Assembly: GCF_003996965.1 (NCBI RefSeq) | Contig: NZ_QWDM01000025.1 | Coordinates: forward strand, 1-45,165 | Direction: 5' to 3' | DNA: 45,165 nt | From: Flavobacterium cupreum | GTDB taxonomy: Bacteria > Bacteroidota > Bacteroidia > Flavobacteriales > Flavobacteriaceae | Shown: positions 27,302 to 35,936 of the stretch, in pieces | Layout: each line of letters starts with the position of its first letter | Numbering within the stretch: position 1 is the first letter of the stretch | Notes under the pieces: generated by a model | Database searches by the model: none | Told to the model about the DNA's origin: nothing | What the model saw: only the letters and a program-made list of their open reading frames with translations | Made by a program: the position numbers and the translations under genes

Positions 27302-29806
27302 ATGAACAGCTACAGTGAAAATCTACATTCCAGTGTATTGGCTTCATTAGAAAGCCAGGAATCGAATAAGAAAAAATTGGACTCCCAATTGAATTCTTCC
27401 ATGTTTACACTTTATTATGCCGAAGGCGCTGAAATAGTGACCAACGACAAGTCTGTTACGGCAGCAAAAAAATACAATCAGTCGCAGAAAGTTAAAAAGC
27501 AGGCTACTGAAAGCAAAAATATTTCTACCAATATTGTATTGTCGGCCGGCCAGCAAAACAGCTACACGGCACAATCGGTAACCAATGTCGCCGTGAGTGC
27601 TTCCAACATTCAGATTGCGGCTAATGCTATCGTACGACTGGCAAGCGATATGGGAAGCATTTTTAGTATTGTAAATGCCGCCGACTATGGTACGCAGATT
27701 TACCAGCAAAGTTTTGAGGCGTATACGCTGATGAATACAACAGCCTATCTGGCAGAAGTAGCCTCCCAGCATGCCATGGAAACCTCCGCCTCTATTGCCG
27801 AAGTGGCCTCTTCTACCGTAGAAGACAAAGCCAAAGCTACAGACGCTTCGGTCGACAATTTACTGAAGGTGGCAACCGCCGATTTTACAGCTACAGCAGC
27901 CGTGGTAGCCGCCGAAAATGATGCCAAAGCAGCGGCAAGCGTCGTGACCAAAAATGCGCAGGGTGCCATCGAATCGAATAAGGTGGAACTTGAAGCTGCA
28001 AAAGTGGCCTACAACCTCAACAACAAAAGCCTGAACTATAACTTAAAAGTACACGTGCCTGAAGTTTTCGACGGCTCTTACAATGTATCTTTTGATTTTT
28101 ACAAACCGCCGTTTAAAAGCAATGAAAAAGGGCAAAACACTTCCGCTCCTGGCCTGGACAACCCGGTAAAAAGCTACAATCTTTTCCTGGTAAAGGACAG
28201 TAAAAAATCGACCTTTTCGGCCTTAACAGCAGAAGAAGCCATGGATAATTCGCTGCAATATGTACAGATTATTCCGGCACTTACCTCACTTTCAGATACA
28301 GATCCGGCGAAAGCACTTACTGCTGCCGTGGATAATTCCAATTCTTATTTTGCTGCGCTGAATACGTCAAAACTGTCTAAAGAGAAAGTACTTCAGGCCA
28401 AAGATCAACTGCGTGATGCCAATGCTGCTTTACAAACTGCTACTAAGGAAAAACAGGATGCAGACCAAATTGTCCTGGACGGAAAAGACGAAATTGCCAA
28501 ATTAACAAAAGAACTGCCTCAGGCCAAAGAAAAAGCGGCTCATACGGCTGAAGCATCCAAAAAAGATCCTAAAAACAACGATCTTTCCAAAGCTGCTGCA
28601 CAGGCTGCCAAATCTCTGAGCACTTTAGAGCAGACACTTGAAAATGCAAAGCTGAATGAAACCAAAGTATTTGACGCGGCTAAAGTTGCGGCCGATAGCC
28701 TGAAAATTGCCACTGCCAATGCAGCCAATGCCAAAACAGACCTGGCAAATGCTGAATCACAGGCTGAGAATGACCAAAAAGAAGTCGAAACTGCCGGGCA
28801 ACTGGTTGCCAGCTCCAAAAAAGAAGGATTCAAAAATATCCAGACTATTGATTTGGTAGATTCAGATAATGAGATGCTTGCGTTAGGCGAAAAGTATGTG
28901 ATCTTTCTACTGACCATATTTACGGATGATTACAAAAAAGGGATCAACACATACGATGATTTTCTGTCAGCCCCATCGGAAACTTTTAGCTTAAAAAACA
29001 CGCTGAAAGCCGTAACGGATATTGCCATAGAAAAAGAACCGGCAAAAAACATCCATATCCATCCTGACTTGCCGGTGTTGTCGCCTTATGCCATCACCTT
29101 TACTGTAGACGAGACCGATCATAAACATACCGAATACAGATGTATGTACCTGTCGTATAATGAAGACCTTTTTACCAGCAATGAACTGGATTATTTTGAA
29201 GAAAGTATCGAGGTATCTGTCATTAAGAAAGAAATCCAATACTCCAAAAATGATATTGACCAGTACAATGGTGACTTAGGGGCCGTAAAAGGAAAAATTA
29301 CCCAGTTAAACGATGAGTTCAGCAAAAAAATTAAAAGCCTTGACCCGGTTAAAGACAAAGACTTAATCAAAGCACTGAATCAGGAACACAATCAGATTTT
29401 AAATAATTATACTCAGATTCAGACCGAAATCAATTCGAAATTGTTAATCGTGACTACGAAACTGGATCAGTTGTATCTTTCTTTTGAAAAAATGGTTGCT
29501 AAAAAACTGCCTAAGATCAAAAACAAAAAAGGCTTTTTCTTCAATCTGAAACTGGCCGAGAATGTTTCTTCAGGCAATTATACAACAGCCGTCCCGGTTT
29601 CTAAAAACTCCCTGACCTACGAGGCCGTAATTGACCCGACTACGACAGATAATTTTGGTAATGCGCTGATAGACGGCAAGACCTACATTCCTGTGGTGCT
29701 TTCTGTTTATTCAGGAAATGAAACAACCGAAAATCAATACAACAACAATTTATCCGATTGGGAAAACGAAGAGACGTTTCATTTTTCCATAACCAATAAC
29801 CAGTAA
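27302..29806 (+). CDS. Large Ala-rich coiled-coil protein of the eCIS operon, function unassigned
   Basis: This 834-aa protein has no signal peptide. Visible parts are a helical Ala/Ser/Val-rich region (about 60-240), a beta-type domain (about 243-310: NYNLKVHVPEVFDGSYNVSF), a long Ala/Lys/Glu coiled coil (about 358-504), and a second beta region with a His-rich NIHIHPDLPVLS (about 583). A further coiled coil (638-735) and a C-terminal beta domain (738-834: GFFFNLKLAENVSSGNYTTA) follow. I do not recognise the family. It lies between tape measure and ATPase, where fibre, collar or accessory genes are found, and alternation of coiled coil and beta domains suits a fibre. That assignment is inference. 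Confidence 0.6.
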   Translation: MNSYSENLHSSVLASLESQESNKKKLDSQLNSSMFTLYYAEGAEIVTNDKSVTAAKKYNQSQKVKKQATESKNISTNIVLSAGQQNSYTAQSVTNVAVSASNIQIAANAIVRLASDMGSIFSIVNAADYGTQIYQQSFEAYTLMNTTAYLAEVASQHAMETSASIAEVASSTVEDKAKATDASVDNLLKVATADFTATAAVVAAENDAKAAASVVTKNAQGAIESNKVELEAAKVAYNLNNKSLNYNLKVHVPEVFDGSYNVSFDFYKPPFKSNEKGQNTSAPGLDNPVKSYNLFLVKDSKKSTFSALTAEEAMDNSLQYVQIIPALTSLSDTDPAKALTAAVDNSNSYFAALNTSKLSKEKVLQAKDQLRDANAALQTATKEKQDADQIVLDGKDEIAKLTKELPQAKEKAAHTAEASKKDPKNNDLSKAAAQAAKSLSTLEQTLENAKLNETKVFDAAKVAADSLKIATANAANAKTDLANAESQAENDQKEVETAGQLVASSKKEGFKNIQTIDLVDSDNEMLALGEKYVIFLLTIFTDDYKKGINTYDDFLSAPSETFSLKNTLKAVTDIAIEKEPAKNIHIHPDLPVLSPYAITFTVDETDHKHTEYRCMYLSYNEDLFTSNELDYFEESIEVSVIKKEIQYSKNDIDQYNGDLGAVKGKITQLNDEFSKKIKSLDPVKDKDLIKALNQEHNQILNNYTQIQTEINSKLLIVTTKLDQLYLSFEKMVAKKLPKIKNKKGFFFNLKLAENVSSGNYTTAVPVSKNSLTYEAVIDPTTTDNFGNALIDGKTYIPVVLSVYSGNETTENQYNNNLSDWENEETFHFSITNNQ

Positions 29807-29829
29807 ACTAACCCGTTAAATTCTAAAAT

Positions 29830-30663
29830 ATGGAAAGTATAGCCGTAGTAAAACCAACTCCGAAAAGATATGGAATTACAGAAAAGAAAAAATCAGACCT
29901 GGATTTATTAACTTCTCAGGTAACAGACGCTCAGGCAGTTGTTCAGCAGCAGCTGACTGTTGTTTCGTCCCTTAACCAAAAAGCCATAAAATACCAGGGC
30001 TATTTAGTAGAGGCAGAAAACAGCAGAACCCAGTCGCTGAGCAACAAGCTACTTGCCGAGCAGGTCGTTCAGAATGCACTGGACCTGACCCAAAATTCGC
30101 AAATCGCCTTTTCTAAAATGACTGCTGCCAACGAAAACACCGAAGGCGTAGCCAAAGAAATAGCGGAATTGATCAATAAACTGATTTACTCGGTAGAAAT
30201 TATCAATAAATTGTCGAATGTGGTGATCCGCAAAAAAGCATTAAACCCGCTTATTTCAGATGATCTGATTACTAAAATAAATGCCGCCGGAACAGACGCC
30301 AACAATGCTGTTGCCCTTACCCTTATTGCCCTGAAATCGATCTTTGCCGCGCAGTCGCTTTGTCTGGAATCAGAAGCGATCACGGCGCTGGAGCAAAAGC
30401 AGGCCTTAACGCTTTACCTGACCCTGACCGGAAAAAAGAGTGTGAACCAGCCTTTTACGCTAAAAGACAACTCCTCTATCCTGGCCCTGCTCGCTACCGC
30501 GGATATTGAGGCAAAAGCAGCCTATCTCGAAGCCAATAAAGCCAATGACGAAACCACGAGACAGCTGAATAGCGCCACTGCCAAATTAAACAAAGCCCAG
30601 GTGGAGCATCAATCGCTTCAGGCTGCTTTGGCTGCGGCAAATGCAGCTGCCCTGGCCTCTTAA
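29830..30663 (+). CDS. Helical coiled-coil protein of the eCIS operon, function unassigned
   Basis: This 277-aa protein is almost entirely predicted helix. Its first half has heptad-like Leu/Ala/Gln patterns (LDLLTSQVTDAQAVVQQQLT), and its C-terminal coiled coil is Ala-rich (ATAKLNKAQVEHQSLQAALA). It lacks a signal peptide and membrane segments. It lies 23 bp after the larger coiled-coil gene and shares its composition, so the two may assemble together. No family recognised. A hairpin follows its stop. Confidence 0.55.
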   Translation: MESIAVVKPTPKRYGITEKKKSDLDLLTSQVTDAQAVVQQQLTVVSSLNQKAIKYQGYLVEAENSRTQSLSNKLLAEQVVQNALDLTQNSQIAFSKMTAANENTEGVAKEIAELINKLIYSVEIINKLSNVVIRKKALNPLISDDLITKINAAGTDANNAVALTLIALKSIFAAQSLCLESEAITALEQKQALTLYLTLTGKKSVNQPFTLKDNSSILALLATADIEAKAAYLEANKANDETTRQLNSATAKLNKAQVEHQSLQAALAAANAAALAS

Positions 30664-30671
30664 GAAAACTA

Positions 30672-30711
30672 AAAGGTCCACTGTTGCAGTATATTTGTTT
30701 CAGTGGACTTT
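30672..30711 (+). terminator. Intercistronic hairpin, possible weak terminator or processing site
   Basis: GTCCACTG (30676-30683) pairs exactly with CAGTGGAC (30701-30708), flanked by AAA / TTT, with a 17-nt loop and a poor T tract after it (TTTAATCTCTTAATC). It could attenuate transcription into the downstream genes or protect the 3' end of the upstream mRNA. The loop contains TATATTTG, which resembles a Bacteroidota -7 box, but no TTTG element is at the right distance. Confidence 0.45.
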
Positions 30712-30732
30712 AATCTCTTAATCTCAGATCGT

Positions 30733-31656
30733 ATGGATAACATCTATAAAAACTTTTACAGACAGTTTTATTTAAAAACAGCCGGCTTTATACCGACAAA
30801 GCCCTTAAGCCAAAGCCTCTTTCCCGGCGATTATTTTCAGATCAAAAATGGCGAAATTACCGTATTGGGCAATTTGTACCGCAATGCGATCATCGCTCCG
30901 GAAGATGCCGATTTAAGTGCTGCAGTGCTTTTAAATGCGTCTAACTGGAATTTTAGTGAAGGCATTTCAAAACCATACTCCGGCCGTGGATATGGCCAGA
31001 CCGCTATTGAAGGACAATTTGAGTTCAGCAAGCAGATACTGGCTTTTGCGAATAAGGGAAGTTTTATCTTTAAAGCCGAAGAACCACAGTCCGTAAAAAT
31101 CAATAACTGGAATGATATTCAGCAGCAGTTAATCATAAAACTGACACAGACCTTATTCTCCTTTCGTGAAATTTATATTGTAACAGAAAGTGCGACTGCT
31201 GTCGCTACCACACTGGCCATTGCCGGTGAAAAAGAAGCGGAACTGGAACTGGCGAGCGAAAGTGAAAATTTTGGACTGGTGGATATTTTCGGACAGGAAA
31301 ATACCAAAACAATCCAGTCTAAGGATATTGAATACTACCATCGCGAAACCAAAAGAAAACCCGCTTATTTTAAAGCGAAAAAACTCGTGGTGCAGGAGGA
31401 AAAACTGGCTTATTTTATTAGTGATTTCATTAGTAAAACCAATAATTCGACGGAATGGACGGATACTTTCTACAATTCCAACTTTCATAACGATGCCGAC
31501 CAGAATTCTCAAATGATCATGCAAAATGCACAAGGTTATTTTCTGGATATGTTACAAGCCAACGAATTGAATCCGAACACGGCCTTGTTGTATTTTAAAT
31601 GGGCAGACGCCAACTTAGACGATGTCGAAAAACTCTTTGCCAATTATGGAAACTAA
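30733..31656 (+). CDS. eCIS-operon protein of unknown function
   Basis: This protein has 307 aa when started at the ATG at 30733 (MDNIYKNFYRQFYLKTAGFI). A GTG at 30703 is in frame but lies inside the intercistronic hairpin, so I reject it. The sequence has a beta-rich N-terminal part (GDYFQIKNGEITVLGNLYRN), a Gly/aromatic segment (GISKPYSGRGYGQTAIEGQF), a central KSFREIYIV-type strand with an acidic stretch, and a helical C-terminus. No signal peptide, membrane segment or known motif is visible. It overlaps the start of the AAA+ ATPase gene, which suggests joint production, perhaps as assembly partner or substrate. That is inference. Confidence 0.6.
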   Translation: MDNIYKNFYRQFYLKTAGFIPTKPLSQSLFPGDYFQIKNGEITVLGNLYRNAIIAPEDADLSAAVLLNASNWNFSEGISKPYSGRGYGQTAIEGQFEFSKQILAFANKGSFIFKAEEPQSVKINNWNDIQQQLIIKLTQTLFSFREIYIVTESATAVATTLAIAGEKEAELELASESENFGLVDIFGQENTKTIQSKDIEYYHRETKRKPAYFKAKKLVVQEEKLAYFISDFISKTNNSTEWTDTFYNSNFHNDADQNSQMIMQNAQGYFLDMLQANELNPNTALLYFKWADANLDDVEKLFANYGN

Positions 31657-33013
31657 TCCCAACTTACTGGTACTGGACAGGGAGATGGACTGGCTGCAAA
31701 AAGTAATTGATCAGGTCATCTGCAGTTACCTGCTTCAGGAAGGCCATGAAAATCACTGGATGGATATTCCGCTGCCGGAAGCCTCAGCAGAAACGGAAGG
31801 CAGTGTGTACTATCAAAAACTGGAAGAATGGAATCTGAACCTGTTCGAAAGACTTTGCCTTGCCCTGATACTGGCCCCGCAGATCAAACCGGAAGCACTG
31901 GATATTTTCTTCAGTAAAAATGCCTTGTACGATCGCGGTTTTACGGAATTTGGCGGCGTTATCAATAAAAATCACAGCGGATTTATACCCACAGGCCAGA
32001 CATTGTCTTTTCTAATCACGGCGGTCAATCCGGAGTTAAAGGTGGAAATATTACAGGTTTTAAGTGCTGCTAACATCCTGGCAAAAGAACAGGTTTTGGT
32101 GCTGGAATCCACAGAATCAAGTGTGCCGCTTTTAAACCAGACCATAACGGTCAACGAGCGCTGGCTGCATTATTTTATCACCGGTACGCTACCGAGGCTC
32201 GAGCATAGTGTTTCGTTTCCCGCCCAGCAAATCACGACGAACCTCAGCTGGTCTGATCTGGTTTTGGAGAATCATGTCATGGAACAGGTGATGGAAATTA
32301 ACGCCTGGCTGAATCACGGGGAAACCCTGATGACCGAATGGGGACTTGAAAACAAAATCAAAGCCGGATACCGGACGCTTTTTTACGGGCCTCCGGGAAC
32401 AGGAAAAACCCTTACGGCTACGTTACTGGGCAAAAATACCAATCGCGAAGTGTACCGGGTCGACCTTTCGATGATTGTCTCCAAATACATTGGGGAAACC
32501 GAAAAAAACCTGTCGAAAATATTTGACGTCGCGCAGCATAAAGACTGGATTTTGTTTTTCGATGAAGCAGATGCGCTTTTTGGAAAAAGAACCAGTGCCT
32601 CTTACTCAAACGACAGGCATGCCAATCAGCAAACGGGTTATTTATTACAGCGCATTGAAGATTTTCCGGGCGTAGTGATACTGGCTTCCAATTTAAAGGA
32701 GAATATGGACGAGGCTTTTTCAAGAAGGTTTCAGTCGATGATTCATTTTGGAATGCCGGCTCCGGAAGAACGCCTGCTGTTATGGGAAAATGCCTTTTCC
32801 GGAAAATGTAAACTCGATCCTGCTATTGATCTCGAAAACATTGCAGAACAATACGAACTCGCTGGTGGTGCCATTATAAATGTATTACGCTATTGTGCCC
32901 TGAAAGCCATTCAGCAAAACGAAACCATAGTGGGTTTTCAGGATTTGCTGGAAGGTATCAGAAGGGAATTTAAGAAAGAGAACCGCACGCTGAGTGTTAC
33001 GCAAATGAATTAA
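31646..33013 (+). CDS. AAA+ ATPase of the eCIS (Pvc15/Afp15-like)
   Basis: With the start at 31646 the protein is 455 aa. An upstream in-frame ATG at 31622 would add eight residues, and neither start has a clear ribosome-binding site. It has a helical N-terminal domain and a classical AAA+ module: Walker A GPPGTGKT at 248-255, Walker B LFFDEADALFG with D306/E307, a sensor-like VVILASNLKENMDEAFSRRF carrying the arginine finger, and a C-terminal lid. Every Afp/PVC-type eCIS carries one. It is thought to act in cargo loading or particle assembly and is not part of the finished particle. Confidence 0.92.
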   Translation: METNPNLLVLDREMDWLQKVIDQVICSYLLQEGHENHWMDIPLPEASAETEGSVYYQKLEEWNLNLFERLCLALILAPQIKPEALDIFFSKNALYDRGFTEFGGVINKNHSGFIPTGQTLSFLITAVNPELKVEILQVLSAANILAKEQVLVLESTESSVPLLNQTITVNERWLHYFITGTLPRLEHSVSFPAQQITTNLSWSDLVLENHVMEQVMEINAWLNHGETLMTEWGLENKIKAGYRTLFYGPPGTGKTLTATLLGKNTNREVYRVDLSMIVSKYIGETEKNLSKIFDVAQHKDWILFFDEADALFGKRTSASYSNDRHANQQTGYLLQRIEDFPGVVILASNLKENMDEAFSRRFQSMIHFGMPAPEERLLLWENAFSGKCKLDPAIDLENIAEQYELAGGAIINVLRYCALKAIQQNETIVGFQDLLEGIRREFKKENRTLSVTQMN

Positions 33014-33075
33014 TTAGATGTTTCTTTCAAAAAATAATTATCAAAAAATCAATTTAATAAAACAAACCTTTTATT

Positions 33076-34359
33076 ATGGAATCAACTACAAATTGGGTCA
33101 TTGACCAGTATAAAATTACGGTTAACGGTCAGCCATTTTTTGGCAACGGAGTAAGTTACGCCCCTGTACCCTGGGGAACTTGTCCGGATTTTGTTCCCTA
33201 CGGAGATTTTACAATCAACACCTGGAGCTCGATATGGAGAAGAGATCTGGAAGTGATGAGAGCCAATGGAATCAATCTTTTAAAAACCTACAATACCCTG
33301 GACTCTGCACAGCTCATAGCGGGGGGGAAACCCGGGAACTGGGACCACGATCACAAAGCATTTCTGGATGCCTGCTGGAACAATGGCAAAAATCCTATTT
33401 ATGTTTTAATGGGTTACGGACCACCCAAAGAAAAGCAGTCAGCTTTTCTGCCTGAAACATGGCCGGAAAAGAAAAATGTGGATTTGCGTGCTTCTTTCAA
33501 AACAGGTTTACTTAACCTGGCGTCTGCCTGGGGAGCCTATCCTGCAGTAATGGGGTTTGCAATGGCAAATGAAGTTAATGCAGAGAATGTAATCCAAAAT
33601 CCATTGTTTTTTAAATACTGGAATGAGGTTGCCACAGCCATTGGCAGTGCCGTTCCGGGGAAGCTGACCACATTGGTAAATTCTGATGACAGCATGCATA
33701 CTGCCACTAAAGGAAACTCCTATATAACGGCTGCCAATTTCTTTTGGGGTTATAATGTATATCGGGGAGACTGGACTCACGCAAATGGGTTTGGTGATTT
33801 ATTCTCCACATACAAAACAGCAACTGCTGCGAATCCTCGCCCCTTAATGCTTACCGAATGGGGAGTTCCTGCTTCTACGCATGATGCTGCAGGAAATATT
33901 CAGGCGATGAATGCCACGCAGATGGATAATTTAGTAACTTATGTTACCGGTCATTATAACGATATGGTCGCCAATCGTTCTGATAGCGGTACGGGAGTTT
34001 GTTGTGGAGGTACCTATTTTGAATGGACGGATGAATGGTGGAAAGCAGATCCTGATGGTACAAAATGTCTGGAAGCTAATGCAGCACCGACCTGCAACTC
34101 CGGTGTGTGGAATCCAGGGCCTAACATGGCTTTTGTACCCCATTTCCCCGGAAACTATTACGACGAGGAAGCATTCGGATTGTTTTCCATTACTCCGGTG
34201 AGCCCCGCTACCAGAAAACCTGTCGAAAAAGATGGATGTATCGGTCCATGGAATCCGGACGCTAATGCACCCTATGCACCTGATGTACTAACGGAAAGAC
34301 CACATGCCAAAGCTTTATTTACAGCCATGTTAGGTTTTAAAAAGGCTGCAGCTCTTTAA
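33076..34359 (+). CDS. TIM-barrel glycoside hydrolase-like protein without signal peptide, last gene of the eCIS operon
   Basis: This 427-aa protein has the order of a clan GH-A glycosidase: an N-terminal VNGQPFFGNGVSYAP, then GFAMANEVNAENV with a probable acid/base Glu166, and PLMLTEWGVPAST with a probable nucleophile Glu261. FEWTDEWWKADPDG follows. Family-level placement (GH2, GH5 or GH72-like) is not possible by eye. No signal peptide is present, which is unusual for a polysaccharidase. It is 62 bp after the ATPase gene and directly before a strong terminator, so it belongs to the structural operon. It lacks the DNR/QRK leader of the cargo genes, so it may be a particle-attached enzyme or a differently loaded effector. 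Confidence 0.75.
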   Translation: MESTTNWVIDQYKITVNGQPFFGNGVSYAPVPWGTCPDFVPYGDFTINTWSSIWRRDLEVMRANGINLLKTYNTLDSAQLIAGGKPGNWDHDHKAFLDACWNNGKNPIYVLMGYGPPKEKQSAFLPETWPEKKNVDLRASFKTGLLNLASAWGAYPAVMGFAMANEVNAENVIQNPLFFKYWNEVATAIGSAVPGKLTTLVNSDDSMHTATKGNSYITAANFFWGYNVYRGDWTHANGFGDLFSTYKTATAANPRPLMLTEWGVPASTHDAAGNIQAMNATQMDNLVTYVTGHYNDMVANRSDSGTGVCCGGTYFEWTDEWWKADPDGTKCLEANAAPTCNSGVWNPGPNMAFVPHFPGNYYDEEAFGLFSITPVSPATRKPVEKDGCIGPWNPDANAPYAPDVLTERPHAKALFTAMLGFKKAAAL

Positions 34360-34365
34360 CTTAAT

Positions 34366-34406
34366 AACAGTGTGGCCGAGATGAGCTTCAAACCACACTG
34401 TTTTTT
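34366..34406 (+). terminator. Strong intrinsic terminator ending the eCIS structural operon
   Basis: AACAGTGTGG (34366-34375) pairs perfectly with CCACACTGTT (34393-34402), followed by a run of six T residues. It separates the 25-kb structural unit from the cargo region. Confidence 0.9.
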
Positions 34407-34478
34407 ATGTCATTTTTGAATTCAAAAGCGGATCATACCGATGCAAAAATTAAGTAGGAGGAAAAATAGAAGCGGATT

Positions 34479-35036
34479 ATGAAAAATATTGAAAATACAC
34501 CTGCCCTTCCGCTTTCCAAAAAGCATTTTTATCATCATAAAACAGAGCTTAAAATGGGAAACTGGAAAAACAATTTCGATCTGAATTATACCCGGACCCT
34601 TATTGCAATTGCACTGAATCATTGCTGCAAATATCATGATCTCATCATCAATGGTTATTTAATCACAGCAAAGAGCCTGTATTTAGTAGCCAAAACACAT
34701 GAAAAGTCAATGGATATGATGCTGAATAAAATAGAGGATCACATCAACCTCCTGTTAAAAGAGGATAACCGAATCGTAAAAAACAAGAAATACAATATTG
34801 ATTTTATACTGGACGATGAGGATGTTTTTTTTGAGATTCAGGAGCCCTTTTTTAAAGTATATCCTTTAAAAAACGACTATATGATTCCCCTCATTACCGG
34901 TAAAAAAATTGAGCTGCCTTATTACGACCGGAGACTTGAAGCTTTAAAACAGCTGGTGCACCATCATCCGTTTTGTTCCGCTGTTGATTATTCGGGGGCA
35001 ATCGGGCCGGTACAGGTAAGCTTAATACAAGATTAA
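34479..35036 (+). CDS. Hypothetical protein between eCIS operon and lysozyme/cargo genes
   Basis: This 185-aa protein has no recognised family. It has no signal peptide and no membrane segment. Features are a helical middle (LIAIALNHCCKYHDLIINGY), an acidic stretch (FILDDEDVFFEIQEPFF) and a His cluster near the C-terminus (QLVHHHPFCSAVDYSGAIG). It is the first gene after the operon terminator and is followed by a 200-bp spacer with dispersed repeats. It lacks the cargo leader. It could be a chaperone or regulator of the adjacent genes, but nothing in the sequence shows this. Confidence 0.5.
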   Translation: MKNIENTPALPLSKKHFYHHKTELKMGNWKNNFDLNYTRTLIAIALNHCCKYHDLIINGYLITAKSLYLVAKTHEKSMDMMLNKIEDHINLLLKEDNRIVKNKKYNIDFILDDEDVFFEIQEPFFKVYPLKNDYMIPLITGKKIELPYYDRRLEALKQLVHHHPFCSAVDYSGAIGPVQVSLIQD

Positions 35037-35080
35037 AAAAACAACTCTTCAGGTATAATTAAAAAGTAGGATCAGGCTGA

Positions 35081-35153
35081 GTGAAGTCGAAGCACTTTCC
35101 GTCTAAAAAGCCTTCGACTTCGCTCTGGATGCCCTTCGGCTTCGCTCTGGATG
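35081..35153. repeat. Dispersed 'gaagtcgaag' intergenic repeat, inverted plus tandem copies
   Basis: GTGAAGTCGAAG (35081-35092) is inverted against CTTCGACTTCGC (35112-35123) with one mismatch. The right arm is part of a unit ending CTTCGCTCTGGATG that is repeated in tandem (35111-35131 and 35132-35153). A related fragment occurs at 42716-42739. Such sequences are common between genes in Flavobacterium as I remember it. Confidence 0.7.
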
Positions 35154-35240
35154 ACATTGATTTCTAAAAAGAATGTGCATGACAAAAATAATACACTAAT
35201 AATCCAGCCTAAAGGCATTTAACCAACCAAAAATCAAACT

Positions 35241-35891
35241 ATGAGTACAGCACCAGCAATAGCCGATAATTTTACCGTTTTTGGAATTGATATTTCAAAA
35301 TACCAGGGAGACGAAATCAATTTTCTGAACAAACAGTCCGACGGCCTCACTTTTATCATCTGCAAAGCGACAGAAGGCATTACCTATACTGATTCCAGTT
35401 TTAAAACCAACTGGCCGGCAATTCAGGCAAAAGGTTTTGTGCGCGGTGCTTATCATTTTTACCATTGTGATGATGATCCCGCCAAACAGGTCGCTAATTA
35501 TCTGGGAGTCATTGGTGAAGTTGAAAAAACCGGTTTCCCTCCTATTGTTGATTTTGAAGAAACCAGTATCGATCCCGGGATTGATAAAACTGCCATACAG
35601 CCCAATTTACTGCAATTCTTAACGCTGTTGGAGCAAAAAACAGGACGAAAACCACTTATTTACACAGACAATAACACGGCAAATGCCTATCTGACAGATC
35701 CTGCTTTTGCCGCGTACAAATTGTGGATAGCCGATTACAATGCCACACTCACTTTACCAAACGTCTGGAAATCCCAGCCGTGGACATTATGGCAAAAATC
35801 TGCGAACTATACCTTAAATAACCAGTTAAATGATTTTGATGTTTTTAATGGAGATGCCGCCGCTTTTGCAACATTCATCCAAAACAGTTAA
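35241..35891 (+). CDS. GH25 lysozyme (muramidase) without signal peptide
   Basis: This 216-aa protein covers a complete GH25 barrel: VFGIDISKYQG (Asp17), FIICKATEGITYTD, GFVRGAYHFYH, FPPIVDFEETS (Asp104, Glu106 as probable catalytic residues), KLWIADYNA and WTLWQKSANY. GH25 enzymes cut the MurNAc-GlcNAc bond of peptidoglycan. It lacks a signal peptide, so it must leave the cell by lysis, by the particle, or through another route. The HNH cargo gene starts 45 bp downstream. Possible roles are release of particles by lysis, or an antibacterial cargo. It lacks the DNR/QRK leader. Confidence 0.88.
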   Translation: MSTAPAIADNFTVFGIDISKYQGDEINFLNKQSDGLTFIICKATEGITYTDSSFKTNWPAIQAKGFVRGAYHFYHCDDDPAKQVANYLGVIGEVEKTGFPPIVDFEETSIDPGIDKTAIQPNLLQFLTLLEQKTGRKPLIYTDNNTANAYLTDPAFAAYKLWIADYNATLTLPNVWKSQPWTLWQKSANYTLNNQLNDFDVFNGDAAAFATFIQNS

Positions 35892-35936
35892 AATGCGCTG
35901 CATAACAGGAAATTTTTCACTTTAAAAAAGCAGGAA

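Noticed and set aside
30690..30697. TATATTTG, a perfect match to the Bacteroidota -7 consensus
   Set aside because: There is no TTTG element about 19-23 bp upstream, and the sequence is the loop of a hairpin inside the operon.
9382..34359. Prophage or R-type pyocin interpretation
   Set aside because: No capsid, portal, terminase or integrase is seen. DUF4255, a Pvc15-like ATPase, a CIS tape measure and DUF4157 cargo fit an eCIS.
9382..34359. Type VI secretion system interpretation
   Set aside because: No TssJ, TssL or TssM membrane complex genes and no ClpV. The spike, LysM and cap set is that of Afp/PVC particles.
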